A stretch of 20,593 nt of DNA from Opitutus sp. GAS368 (lineage in GTDB: Bacteria; Verrucomicrobiota; Verrucomicrobiia; Opitutales; Opitutaceae), in assembly GCA_945862035.1 (NCBI GenBank), contig CAMAXB010000016.1:1-20593 (forward strand), given 5' to 3'. Of this stretch, positions 7,814 to 15,739 are shown one piece after another. The notes under the pieces are model-generated. The model did not search any database and was not told the DNA's origin. It saw nothing but the letters and a program-made list of their open reading frames with translations. Each line of letters starts with the position of its first letter. Position 1 is the first letter of the stretch. The position numbers and the translations under genes were made by a program.

Positions 7814-8522
7814 GTCCGCCTGGTTGCTCGCCTTCGGCGCCCATCCGGATGACATTGAATTCGGGTGCGGCGGCGTGATTGCCCGCGAGACCCAGGCCGG
7901 GCGCAGTGCCCACTTCGTCGTTTGTTCACGTGGCGAATCCGCCACCCATGGCACGCCGGAGGAGCGCACGGCCGAGGCCGCCGCGGGCGCCTCACGCCTT
8001 GGTGCATCCCTGGAGTTCGCCGATCTGGGGGGAGACGCCCACATGGAACACCGGCTGGCCCACGTGCTTTCATTTGCCGCGCTCATCCGGCGCCTGCGCC
8101 CGACGGTGCTGATCGCGCCCACGGTCGTTTCGAACCAGCACCCGGACCACGCCGTGGTCGGTGCGCTGGTGCGCGACGCGGCCCGACTCGCCCGCTACGG
8201 TGGTGTCGCGGAGCTCACGGGCACGCCCGCCCACGCCATTTCGCTTCTGTTCTATTACGCGGTCGCGCCCGAGGGCGAACCGGCAGGGGTCACGCCGCTC
8301 GTGGTCGACGTCTCCACCCCGGCGGTGGTCACGGCCTGGACCGGCGCGATGGAGGCGCATGCCTCCCAGCAGCGGACGCGCAACTACGTCGAGCTTCACC
8401 TTGCTCGCGCCCGCGTCCTCGGTTTGCGCGCGGGCGTCGGCCACGCGATGGCGCTCTACCCCAATGATCCGCTGGTGGTGGGTTCGCTGAGCGAACTCGG
8501 TTCCGGCGCGCGTCGCTTCTGA
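7785..8522 (+). CDS. bshB1: Bacillithiol biosynthesis deacetylase BshB1 (PIG-L family)
   Basis: The product is 245 residues. It hydrolyses the acetyl group of GlcNAc-malate to give GlcN-malate, the second step of bacillithiol synthesis, in the cytoplasm. The PIG-L zinc motif AHPDD is at residues 19-23, followed by IEFGCGGV. The second metal and catalytic region, NQHPDHAVVG, is at 117-126. Length and the absence of a signal peptide fit BshB rather than the exported PIG-L protein of the same operon. The N-terminus (KPTPTPPPES) is Pro-rich and probably disordered. Its start lies inside the BshC-like gene (29-nt overlap), and bshA begins 1 nt after its stop, so coupled translation is likely. A related deacetylase acting on another amino sugar cannot be excluded, but the bshA neighbour makes BshB the best call. 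Confidence 0.88.
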   Translation: MKPTPTPPPESAWLLAFGAHPDDIEFGCGGVIARETQAGRSAHFVVCSRGESATHGTPEERTAEAAAGASRLGASLEFADLGGDAHMEHRLAHVLSFAALIRRLRPTVLIAPTVVSNQHPDHAVVGALVRDAARLARYGGVAELTGTPAHAISLLFYYAVAPEGEPAGVTPLVVDVSTPAVVTAWTGAMEAHASQQRTRNYVELHLARARVLGLRAGVGHAMALYPNDPLVVGSLSELGSGARRF

Positions 8523-8523
8523 C

Positions 8524-9663
8524 ATGGCGGCGGCGAGCAGCACCCTCCGCATCGGCATCACGTGCTACCCCACGGTGGGCGGTAGTGGCATCCTGGCCAC
8601 GGAGCTGGGCGAGGAGCTCGCGGCGCGCGGCCACGAGATTCATTTCATCAGCTATGATCCGCCCTTCCGGCTGAAGCAGGACGCACCGCGCATCCATTTT
8701 CATCCCGTCCGCGTCAACGGCTACGATCTGTTCAAATACCCGGATTACACGCTACCTCTCTCGGTGAAGATGGCGGAAGTGAGCCGCGCCCACCGGCTCG
8801 ATCTGCTGCACGTCCACTATGCGGTCCCCCATGCCACTGCCGCCGTGCTCGCGCAGGACATGCTCCCGCCGGGTGAGCGCCCCGGGGTGATCACGACCCT
8901 GCATGGCACGGACACCACGCTGCTGGGGCGCGATCCCGGCTATGGGCCGGCGATCCGGCATGCGCTTGATCGCTCCGACGCCGTCACCGCGGTGTCCGCG
9001 TACCTGCGGGGCGAAACCCTGCGGCTGCTCGGAGTCACGCGACCGATCGAGGTCATCCATAATTTCTTTGAGCCCAAGCCGGCGCAGCGCGACCGCGCGG
9101 AGGTCCGGGCCGAGCTCGGGCTGCGGGACGAGGCCCTGGTGCTGCACCTTTCTAACCTGCGGTCCGTGAAGCGGATTCCCCTCCTGCTGCAGGCCGTCGC
9201 GCGGATTCAGCCGCGCGAAAGTTTCAAGCTCCTGATTCTGGCGGGCGGCGACTTTGCACCCTTCGAGGCGGACGTGAAGCGGCTCGGCCTGGAAGGCCGG
9301 GTGATCGTGCGAACCAACGTGATCGACATCGAGTCCTACCTGCAGGCGGCCGACATTGGTTTCTTCACGTCGGAGTCGGAGAGCTTTTGTCTGAGCATTC
9401 TGGAAGCGATGAATTTCGGATGTCCAAGTGTGTCGACGCGCGTGGGCGGGATTCCGGAGCTCGTCGAGGAGGGCGTGAGCGGCGTGTTGGTTCCGACGGC
9501 GGATCCCGACGATCTGGCCCGGGCCGTCGAATCCCTTCTGCTTGACCCGGTCCGCCGGGCCACGATCGGTGCAGCCGCACGGATGCGGGCGCGCGAACGA
9601 TTCTCGGCGCCGGTCATCGTCCCCCGCTACGAGGCGCTGTACCACCGGGTCTGCGCGCGCTGA
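8524..9663 (+). CDS. bshA: N-acetyl-alpha-D-glucosaminyl L-malate synthase BshA
   Basis: The product is 379 residues, the normal length for BshA, a GT4-family retaining glycosyltransferase that transfers GlcNAc from UDP-GlcNAc to L-malate as the first step of bacillithiol synthesis. The N-terminus reads IGITCYPTVGGSGI, the BshA signature with the GGSG loop. HFISYDPPFRL and YPDYTLPLSVKMAEV follow, matching conserved BshA segments. The C-terminal half carries the donor site: SESESFCLSILEAMNFG with the GT4 glutamates, then STRVGGIPELVEEGVSG. It is the last gene of the operon and ends about 60 nt before a convergent gene. It is the member of the set I am most certain of. Confidence 0.96.
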   Translation: MAAASSTLRIGITCYPTVGGSGILATELGEELAARGHEIHFISYDPPFRLKQDAPRIHFHPVRVNGYDLFKYPDYTLPLSVKMAEVSRAHRLDLLHVHYAVPHATAAVLAQDMLPPGERPGVITTLHGTDTTLLGRDPGYGPAIRHALDRSDAVTAVSAYLRGETLRLLGVTRPIEVIHNFFEPKPAQRDRAEVRAELGLRDEALVLHLSNLRSVKRIPLLLQAVARIQPRESFKLLILAGGDFAPFEADVKRLGLEGRVIVRTNVIDIESYLQAADIGFFTSESESFCLSILEAMNFGCPSVSTRVGGIPELVEEGVSGVLVPTADPDDLARAVESLLLDPVRRATIGAAARMRARERFSAPVIVPRYEALYHRVCAR

Positions 9664-9684
9664 TTCTGGCGAAAGCCGTCCGCA

Positions 9685-9711
9685 GTCGGACCGCCCGGCG
9701 AGTCGTCCGAC
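9685..9711. terminator. Small hairpin between convergent genes
   Basis: GTCGGAC at 9685-9691 and GTCCGAC at 9705-9711 are perfect reverse complements around a 13-nt GC-rich loop. The site is in the 58-nt gap between bshA and a gene on the opposite strand, where a bidirectional terminator would be expected. There is no T-tract on either side, so this may be chance. Confidence 0.3.
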
Positions 9712-9721
9712 CCGCCGCCGA

Positions 9722-10375
9722 TCACGTCATCCGGAAGCCCAGCTCCTCGATTTCCGCGAGGTGGAAAGGGGCGCAGCCAAGAATCTCCTCCAGCTTGGCG
9801 AGGGCATCGCTACGCGCGGGCACGCCATGAATGCAGGCGCCGTCTTCCGAGTCGTGGATGTGAATCTCCCAGCGCCCGGTCGTGTCGTCCGGCCCCACAT
9901 GAAACACCGAGCCGTGCAGGTAGTTGCCCGGGAGTCCGGGATTGGGTCCGGCTCCGGGAACGAGGAAGAGCATGTGCAGCGGATCATGGACCTCGGCCGC
10001 GCCCTGCTTTGCGCGATGATGGTGTGGCTTGCCGATAACAGCGGTGCGCAGGGATTCGGCGCGCGCCCTCAGCCCGGGCGCAAGGGCCTGCACGTAGCGC
10101 TCGTAGATGGAGCCGTTCGTTTCCAGTTCAGCCTCGCTCACCCGGCCGGCAATGAACGCCTCCAGGTTATGGGCATGAAAGTTGGGCGAGCGAGCGAGCG
10201 AGCGGGCAGTGACATGTCCACCCTTGTGATCCGCATGGGCGTAAACCTGGCGAGAGGCGTAGAGCCGCTTCAACGCATCCTGGTACGCCGGTGTCGCCGG
10301 CAGCGCCCCGATCGGGCTTAGATCGATCTTGTCGAGAACGGACTGGTCAAACTCGGCATTCGGGTCGTGGGACAT
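9722..10375 (-). CDS. Hypothetical protein, 217 residues
   Basis: The start at ATG 10375 is chosen because the frame above it (to 10480) encodes a Cys/Pro-rich peptide unlike a real N-terminus. The protein begins MSHDPNAEFDQSVL and has no signal peptide or membrane span. The middle is helical and charged (ERYVQALAPGLRARAESLRT), followed by GKPHHHRAKQGAAEVHDP and a C-terminal segment with several His and Asp residues (DTTGRWEIHIHDSED), possibly a metal site. I do not recognise the family. It converges with bshA and is divergent from the macro-domain gene at 10519, with 143 nt between the two starts for promoters. A (CGAG)4 run at 10187-10202 lies inside the gene. Confidence 0.75.
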   Translation of the reverse strand: MSHDPNAEFDQSVLDKIDLSPIGALPATPAYQDALKRLYASRQVYAHADHKGGHVTARSLARSPNFHAHNLEAFIAGRVSEAELETNGSIYERYVQALAPGLRARAESLRTAVIGKPHHHRAKQGAAEVHDPLHMLFLVPGAGPNPGLPGNYLHGSVFHVGPDDTTGRWEIHIHDSEDGACIHGVPARSDALAKLEEILGCAPFHLAEIEELGFRMT

Positions 10376-10518
10376 GGGGAAAAACGCAACTTCGGGTTGC
10401 GCGGGGTTGGGGGACCGTGGCAGCACTCCGCGTCCGAAGCAAGGAGCGGGGCAAAATCCGCACGGCTTTCGGCAGGGCATGCGCAGCGGTCCCCGAGCCG
10501 GTGGGCTATCCTGCGCCC

Positions 10519-11022
10519 ATGATCCATGAAGTTTCCGGCGATATTCTCCTGACCGAAGCCCAAGCCACCGCCCACGGCGTAGCGCCTCACGACCATTTTG
10601 ACCGGGGTCTGGCGCTCGCGCTTCGGACGGACTGGCCAGCGATGTCCAAGGACTTCCGCCATTATTGTCATGAGACCACGCCCAAGCCCGGCACGCTCTG
10701 GACCTGGGGTGGTGTCGGCGGCAAACGGATCATCTGCCTGCTGACCCAGAATCCGGTGCCCGAGGGCGGCGGCCATCCCGGCCGGGCCTCGCTGGAGAAC
10801 GTCAACCACGCGCTGCATGCCCTACGCAAACTGGTCGTGGAGGAGGCGTTGACCAGTCTTGCGCTGCCCCGCCTCGCCACCGGCGTGGGCGGCTTGAAAT
10901 GGGAGGAGGTTCGTCCGATCATCGATCGCCAGCTGGGCGACCTGAAGCTGCCGATCTTCATCTACACCGTCTACCACAAGGGAATGAAGGCAAACGAGAG
11001 CCTCACGCCCGCGAAGCACTAG
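10519..11022 (+). CDS. Macro domain protein (ADP-ribose binding or hydrolysis)
   Basis: The product is 167 residues, starting at ATG 10519; the frame above it overlaps the divergent gene and is Arg-rich noise. It is essentially one macro domain: EVSGDILLTEAQATAHG at the N-terminus, a central strand KRIICLLTQNP, the helix after NVNHALHALRKLV, then LALPRLATGVGGLKWEEV (TGVGG at 121-125), typical of the ADP-ribose pyrophosphate-binding loop in DarG/TARG1-like macro domains. Such proteins bind ADP-ribose or remove it from proteins, DNA or O-acetyl-ADP-ribose. The usual N-x-V/A-N pattern of the first ligand loop is not evident: the corresponding region reads AHGVAPHDHFDRG. Activity is therefore uncertain. 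No DarT-like toxin lies next to it, so a toxin-antitoxin role is not supported here. Confidence 0.85.
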   Translation: MIHEVSGDILLTEAQATAHGVAPHDHFDRGLALALRTDWPAMSKDFRHYCHETTPKPGTLWTWGGVGGKRIICLLTQNPVPEGGGHPGRASLENVNHALHALRKLVVEEALTSLALPRLATGVGGLKWEEVRPIIDRQLGDLKLPIFIYTVYHKGMKANESLTPAKH

Positions 11023-11148
11023 CCTGCGGCTCGCCCGCCCGGTCCTTTCACACCACCGGGGCTCCCGGGTGGGTGCAGCAGGGTAGAAAATCCGCCCCAG
11101 CGGACGCTTGCCCCCTCACGCGGGTGCCTCTTGCCTCGCGAGCTGTCC

Positions 11149-13647
11149 ATGGCGCCTCGCCCGCTTCTCTCCCGCCCGCTTCACCCGGCCCGCTCGCGCA
11201 GCCTGCGCAGCAGCCTTCGCCAGGCGGTGCGGGATGCCGGACTGACCGACTTGTCCCATGCGGCCGAGGCCGTCGGCGGTGCCGGGGAGCCTTTCTGGGA
11301 AATCGAGCCACAGCCGCTCGTGATCGACTCGGCGGAGTGGACCTTGCTCGAAGCCGCACTGCGACAGCGCGCGCGCTTTGTGAATGCCTTCCTGGTCGAC
11401 CTCTACGCCCGGCAGGAAGTGCTCAAGCAGCGGCTGCTGCCACCCGAGGTCGTGCTGGCCGACCCCTACTATCGCCGGCCCTGTCTCGGCCTTGAGCCCC
11501 ACCGCCAGAATCCGGCCACGCTGCTGCGCTTTGACCTGATCAAGACCGGCACGGGGTGGATGTTCACGGCCACTCATGCCAATACTCCGGTCGGCCTAAG
11601 CTACGCGGTACAGACCCGGCGCTTCATGACGCAGGAAGGCGCGGATCTCTACCGGAGCCTGCCGGATTACCAGGGCACGATCAATTTTCCGCTGCAGGTC
11701 CTCAACGCGCTCCATCAGCTCGCGCCCAACACCGCGCGGGCGCCGTCGATCGTGGTGCTGACCGGCGGCCCGCGGGATCCCTTCTACTCGGAGCACAGCT
11801 TCCTCGCTCGGAAGATGGGCCTCCCGCTGGCCCGGGGTGATGATCTGATCGTCCTCGATAATTCCGTTTACCTCAAGACGATCGCCGGACTGGAGCGCGT
11901 CGACGTGATTTACCGCCGTCTGAACGACGCGCACATCGATCCCGTCGTGTTTTCAACCGACCGCGAGCGCGCGGGCATTCCCGGCCTGATCCAGTGCATC
12001 CGCCGCGGAACCGTCGTGCTGGCCAATGCCATCGGTACCGGCGTGGCCGAAAGCCGCGCACTCGATGCGGCGCTGCCGCGCCTGATGCGCTTCTATTTCG
12101 GCGAGGCCCCTCTCCTGCCCTCGCTTCCGACCTACACCTGCGGCGACACCGACCAACTCGACTTCATCATGGATCACCGGGACTCCCTCGTGATCCGACC
12201 GGTCCACGAGCGCCGGCTCGCCGATCCGCGGCCTCCTCTGCGTACCGAGGATCTGCTCGGTCCCCACGGGCTCGGCCAGCTCGTGCGTGAAAGCCCGCAC
12301 GAGTTTGTGGCGCAGCGCCGGATCGAACCGCTGGCCGTTGCGCCCGGCCAGCGCAAGTCCCCGCCCTTCCGGCTCAGTGCCTTCGTGCTTTCGAATGGCC
12401 GCCAGTTTGACGTCTTCCCCGGTGGCCTGGTCCGCCTTGGCGCCGGTGACCCGCCCGCGCAGCGCGTCGGCACCACGGCGGACGCCATCGTGCTCGCGTC
12501 CACCGACACCGGTGCCGGCGCAGTGGCCGATCTCGAGGCCACGGTTGCCAGCGGCGTCAGCATCACCACGCTCGGATCCCGGCCGGCCGAGCACTTGTTC
12601 TGGCTTGGGCGCTACCTTGAGCGGGCTGAATCCACGGCGCGCATGGCCGCCATTCTCGATGACGTCGCCCTTGAGGAGATTCCCGCGCGCGACCGCCGGC
12701 GCTGGCTGCCCGTCTGGAGAGGCCTGCTCGAGGCCACCGGCCAGGTCCACGAAAAGATCACCGCCCGCGCCAAACCCGAGGCCACGTTGTCCTCGGACCT
12801 ATCGTGGCGCATGACGCTCGACGCCGACAATCCTGGCTCGATCTACTCGTCCGTCTCGGCCGCCTGCGATAATGCGCGTCAGCTCCGGGACTACGTGAGC
12901 CCGGAGGTCTGGACCATCCTCACGCGAATGCTCGGTCGGCTGGACACGCTCCGTTCCCCGCGCCGCAATCGCGGTGGCAACCAGCGGCGGGCGGCCCGGC
13001 CCGCCGCCGCGGAGGCCATCGCCCTCGTCATCAACGACGTGAACGCCCTGCTGGCCACCGCGGAGCGTACCCTGTTGCACGACGCCGGGTGGCACTTTCT
13101 CCGGATGGGGCTGCATCTGGAGCGTGGCATCATGACCTGCAGCGCGCTGCGGCACGTGATCGGATCCCACGACGCGGCCCCGGTTTCCGTCACGGCCTCG
13201 ATGATCTACCGGGATAATCCGGAACTCTCCGCGCTGCTGCGCATGCTGGGATCGCAGGATGCGTATCGCCGCCTGTACCAGACGCGCAGTCAGCCGCGTT
13301 TCGTGGCCCAGCTCTTCCTCCAGCAAAGTGAGGCGCCCCGCAGCATCTTCTACAATCTGCATCACATGCGGATGAGTTTGCACGCAATCCAGCGGGGCAC
13401 GGAACGGATCCCCACCGCCCCGGCTCAGGGGGTGGCCGACATCCTGCACTTCCTCGGCAGCCTCCGACTTGACCAGCACTTCGGCGAGCGTGAGGCGACC
13501 GGTGCCGAGGACCGCCAGTCACTGGACGAGCTGCTCGCCGACCTGCTCAGCCGGCTTTACCAACTCCATCCGTTGCTGAGCGACCTTTACTTCAGCCATC
13601 AGGCCCGACTCACCCCGGCGGACCGGCAAGCCGAGCTGACGCTCTAG
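11149..13647 (+). CDS. Fused circularly permuted ATP-grasp / Alpha-E domain protein
   Basis: The product is 832 residues from ATG 11149; a TTG six codons upstream is possible. The first ~470 residues resemble the circularly permuted ATP-grasp family (DUF404/DUF407 type): RFVNAFLVDLYARQEVL, ADPYYRRPC, FDLIKTGTGWMFT, GLPLARGDDLIVLDN, YLKTIAGLERVDVIYRR, and ANAIGTGVAES. The Alpha-E (DUF403) domain starts near residue 475 with RPAEHLFWLGRYLERAEST and runs to the C-terminus, mostly helical. These two domains are commonly encoded as adjacent genes next to a transglutaminase-like protein, and fused versions are known. The system is thought to form an amide or peptide-like bond on an unknown substrate. 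No transglutaminase gene lies beside it in this window. Confidence 0.9.
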   Translation: MAPRPLLSRPLHPARSRSLRSSLRQAVRDAGLTDLSHAAEAVGGAGEPFWEIEPQPLVIDSAEWTLLEAALRQRARFVNAFLVDLYARQEVLKQRLLPPEVVLADPYYRRPCLGLEPHRQNPATLLRFDLIKTGTGWMFTATHANTPVGLSYAVQTRRFMTQEGADLYRSLPDYQGTINFPLQVLNALHQLAPNTARAPSIVVLTGGPRDPFYSEHSFLARKMGLPLARGDDLIVLDNSVYLKTIAGLERVDVIYRRLNDAHIDPVVFSTDRERAGIPGLIQCIRRGTVVLANAIGTGVAESRALDAALPRLMRFYFGEAPLLPSLPTYTCGDTDQLDFIMDHRDSLVIRPVHERRLADPRPPLRTEDLLGPHGLGQLVRESPHEFVAQRRIEPLAVAPGQRKSPPFRLSAFVLSNGRQFDVFPGGLVRLGAGDPPAQRVGTTADAIVLASTDTGAGAVADLEATVASGVSITTLGSRPAEHLFWLGRYLERAESTARMAAILDDVALEEIPARDRRRWLPVWRGLLEATGQVHEKITARAKPEATLSSDLSWRMTLDADNPGSIYSSVSAACDNARQLRDYVSPEVWTILTRMLGRLDTLRSPRRNRGGNQRRAARPAAAEAIALVINDVNALLATAERTLLHDAGWHFLRMGLHLERGIMTCSALRHVIGSHDAAPVSVTASMIYRDNPELSALLRMLGSQDAYRRLYQTRSQPRFVAQLFLQQSEAPRSIFYNLHHMRMSLHAIQRGTERIPTAPAQGVADILHFLGSLRLDQHFGEREATGAEDRQSLDELLADLLSRLYQLHPLLSDLYFSHQARLTPADRQAELTL

Positions 13648-13650
13648 CGA

Positions 13651-13684
13651 TTGCAGAATGCGGGTTGCGGAATGCGGAATGGAC
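13651..13684. repeat. Tandem 7-bp repeats (TGCGGA core)
   Basis: Directly after the stop of the ATP-grasp/Alpha-E gene the sequence divides into heptamers TTGCAGA, ATGCGGG, TTGCGGA, ATGCGGA, then a decayed ATGGACC-like unit. The array is non-coding and is one of three 7-bp-period arrays in the window. Confidence 0.65.
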
Positions 13685-13753
13685 CCAACCAACGCTCCGC
13701 CCAATCTTGCGGGCGATGGATCTGCGCCGGTCGGGAGCGATTCCTTCGCGAAC

Positions 13754-14203
13754 TCAGACGTCGTCGCGGCGGCGGGTGTCGGGGGCTACGCCATTGATCC
13801 GCCATCCGTCGCTCTCCCGAATCAGCAGATAGCGGTAGCGCACCGGCTTGCCTTCGGCCGGAGTCACCCACACCGAAAGTTCACCGGTCACGCCATTGTC
13901 CTGCGCGAGGCTGTACGCGGCGCGCCGGTTGGTGGCGATTTCCGGATAACCGCGGCGCACCATCAGCACAAAGGCCTCCAGCGGAAACTGGGCCCGAATT
14001 GAGGCCGACGCGCAGGCGTAGGCATCGGCCGTGCGATTCTCGCGCCACGCGCTGAGCTGCGCGGACACAATCGCTTCAATTGCCGCCTTCACCTCGGGTC
14101 CGCTCGGACGGAGCGCAGGCTCTGCGGCGCTGAGGAAGGTGACGCCGAGCAGCAGCAGCCCTCGCGTCAGCCCCCGGATCAAACGCCACCCGGATCGACT
14201 CAT
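13754..14203 (-). CDS. DUF4864-like exported protein
   Basis: The product is 149 residues from ATG 14203. The frame above belongs to DNA that encodes the neighbouring fragment in another frame. The N-terminus is basic and then hydrophobic (GLLLLGVTFLSAAEP), a signal peptide or membrane anchor. The mature domain shows AIVSAQLSAWRENRTADAYA, FPLEAFVLMVRRGYPEI and a C-terminal YLLIRESDGWRINGV. This pattern (paired helices with a W at the end of the Q-x5-D/N helix, then an MV-x2-GYP motif and a beta-sheet ending W-x-I-x-GV) matches my recollection of the DUF4864 family, whose function is unknown. The ATG overlaps the stop of the metalloprotease fragment (ATGA), so the two appear joined. It is convergent with the long gene upstream. 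Confidence 0.78.
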   Translation of the reverse strand: MSRSGWRLIRGLTRGLLLLGVTFLSAAEPALRPSGPEVKAAIEAIVSAQLSAWRENRTADAYACASASIRAQFPLEAFVLMVRRGYPEIATNRRAAYSLAQDNGVTGELSVWVTPAEGKPVRYRYLLIRESDGWRINGVAPDTRRRDDV

Positions 14204-14511
14204 GACTTCAGTGGAGTTCGCAAGCCAGTGTCGTTCGAGCCGAGTCCGGCTGGGAGCGAGGCGACGTAAAGGAAGTCGTCGTCGAGCCGGGGGATCTCGA
14301 GCCACCGCTTGCCGGTCCTTTCATCCCCGTGGAGCGGGAGGAAGCCGGGCATGGACTGGAGATCCTTTACCTTGTCGGCGATGCCCGAGCGGGTGAAGGC
14401 GGACGCCTGAGTCGGCGCGGCGGCCGCCGTTGAGCCAGAGGGGGTCTCGCTGGCGCAGCCGGAAAGCGCGCAGGTCCAGGCGATGAACGCGGACGCGGGA
14501 AGAGTCTTCAT
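14200..14511 (-). pseudogene. N-terminal stub of a DUF5117-type zinc-dependent metalloprotease
   Basis: The frame encodes 103 residues from ATG 14511. A lipoprotein signal ends in ALSGCAS, a low-complexity Ser/Ala/Thr linker follows, and then GFLPLHGDERTGKRWLEIPRLDDDFLYV and SLPAGLGSND. That last segment resembles the start of large (about 800 residues or more) DUF5117/DUF5118 metalloproteases, which read on through GSNDIGLDRGQL-like sequence. Here the frame ends after GSNDTGLRTPLKS, without the HExxH domain. An internal deletion that removed most of the gene and joined its 5' end to the DUF4864 gene explains this best. A functional short lipoprotein is possible but less likely. Confidence 0.72.
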
Positions 14512-14854
14512 AAAAGTAAACAGGGGCGGCAAACCGATGCGACAGGGTGCACAGAGAAGCAGCGACCACCTGGGATTTCGACCCTTTTCCCGGGGTGCGC
14601 AAAGGCTCAACCGGGGGATGCTGCGGCGAAACTCGGGCAGCGGTCACACGCGTTTGGCCGTTTTCGGGGAGCCTCGGGTGGGCTGCGATGGCGGCACGAC
14701 CCTTCCATTTTACTGGGCCGACGCGTTCACCGACCGATCGTTCGCTGGAAATTCCGCTGCCGCGAGCCCAGCCACTCACCCCTCGAGCATCCATAATGAG
14801 GGGAAACGCGTTATTGAATATGTCGTCTGACTCCCCAACGTTGCCTCCCCCACC
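14512..14854. other. Gene-free stretch between divergent genes (343 nt)
   Basis: I find no supported gene here. The open frames that cross it are Arg-rich and inconsistent with neighbouring coding style. It separates the divergent metalloprotease stub (minus) and the DUF6268 gene (plus), so promoters for both should lie in it. The AT-richer patch near 14793-14827 is a candidate promoter region for the plus strand, but I see no convincing -35/-10 pair. Confidence 0.5.
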
Positions 14855-15724
14855 ATGTCGTCTCGCTCCCTCCTCGCGTCCCTCCTTTTCGCCGCGTCGG
14901 CAGCACTCGCCGTCGCGCAGGCGCCCCGTCCGTCGCTGCTTGAGACTTTCGTGCTGCGCGGGGGCTTCTCTTCGGATGAAGCGGTGGGATCGGGCAGCGT
15001 TTCCGTCGCCCATTACGAGCTCGCGGTCGGGGGCCGTTTCGCCGCTGGGCCGTCTGGATTCGGGCTCTTGGGCCTGAACTATCGGACCTATCAAATCGAC
15101 GCGACGGGTTCCGTACCCGTTCCCCAATCGCTGAATGAGATCTCGGCCACCCTTGGTTTGCAGCGGCGCCTGTCCCCGACCTGGTCGGTCCTGGCCGTCC
15201 TCAAACCCGGCCTCTACGGCGACTTCGAGCAGATCAATGGAGACAGCTTCAACGCTCCGCTGCTTGCCTTGGCCAACTACTCCGTACGACCCGGTCTCAC
15301 CTGGACCTTCGGCCTGAACCTAAGCGCGATCGGCGAGAATCCCGTGCTGCCTGCGATCGGGGTCAGCTGGCGCTTTGCGCCGGAACTGACCTTCAACCTC
15401 GCCTATCCGCGCACAGATGTGACCTGGCAAGTGAGCCAAGCCCTCGCGACGTCCATCGGCATTCGCTTCGAGGGCGGAAGTTACCGCGTGACCGATACGC
15501 TCGGCGTGCCTCAGGCCGGAGTTCGCCGGCTCGCCAACACCTACGTCGGCTTGACGGAAATCCGCGTTGGAGCCGGGCTCCGCTACAACTTCAATCGCAG
15601 CCTCCGGCTCGACGTCGAGGCCGGTGTGATGACGGATCGAAAATTCGACTATTACGATCGTGACTACACCCTCAATGGCGACGCTGGCACCTTCGCTTCA
15701 GTCAGCCTGAACAACCTGTTTTGA
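14855..15724 (+). CDS. DUF6268-like outer-membrane beta-barrel protein
   Basis: The product is 289 residues. The N-terminal signal peptide (about residues 1-22) ends ALAVAQA. The mature part alternates hydrophobic and polar residues with many short aromatic-containing strands (GLLGLNYRTYQIDATG, GLTWTFGLNLSAIGEN, GAGLRYNFNRSLRLDVEAGV) and ends in a C-terminal Phe (SLNNLF), typical of outer-membrane barrels recognised by the BAM complex. The overall pattern recalls DUF6268 proteins, described as outer-membrane beta-barrels of unknown function. I cannot name a substrate. It stands alone: the DNA downstream is a response-regulator remnant on the other strand. Confidence 0.82.
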   Translation: MSSRSLLASLLFAASAALAVAQAPRPSLLETFVLRGGFSSDEAVGSGSVSVAHYELAVGGRFAAGPSGFGLLGLNYRTYQIDATGSVPVPQSLNEISATLGLQRRLSPTWSVLAVLKPGLYGDFEQINGDSFNAPLLALANYSVRPGLTWTFGLNLSAIGENPVLPAIGVSWRFAPELTFNLAYPRTDVTWQVSQALATSIGIRFEGGSYRVTDTLGVPQAGVRRLANTYVGLTEIRVGAGLRYNFNRSLRLDVEAGVMTDRKFDYYDRDYTLNGDAGTFASVSLNNLF

Positions 15725-15739
15725 CCCACGTCGGCGTCG

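Noticed and set aside
7022..8122. 366-residue minus-strand frame opposite the BshC-like and bshB1 genes
   Set aside because: No domain; it is the antisense of two well-supported genes.
10187..10202. (CGAG)4 tetranucleotide run as a phase-variation tract
   Set aside because: Only four units, likely too short for frequent slippage, and the gene's product has no surface role that I can see.
10519..11022. DarTG-type toxin-antitoxin system
   Set aside because: The macro domain alone would suit an antitoxin, but the neighbouring gene shows no DarT ADP-ribosyltransferase motif.
11131..11148. TTG start for the ATP-grasp/Alpha-E gene
   Set aside because: ATG at 11149 is six codons downstream, and the extra residues add nothing conserved.
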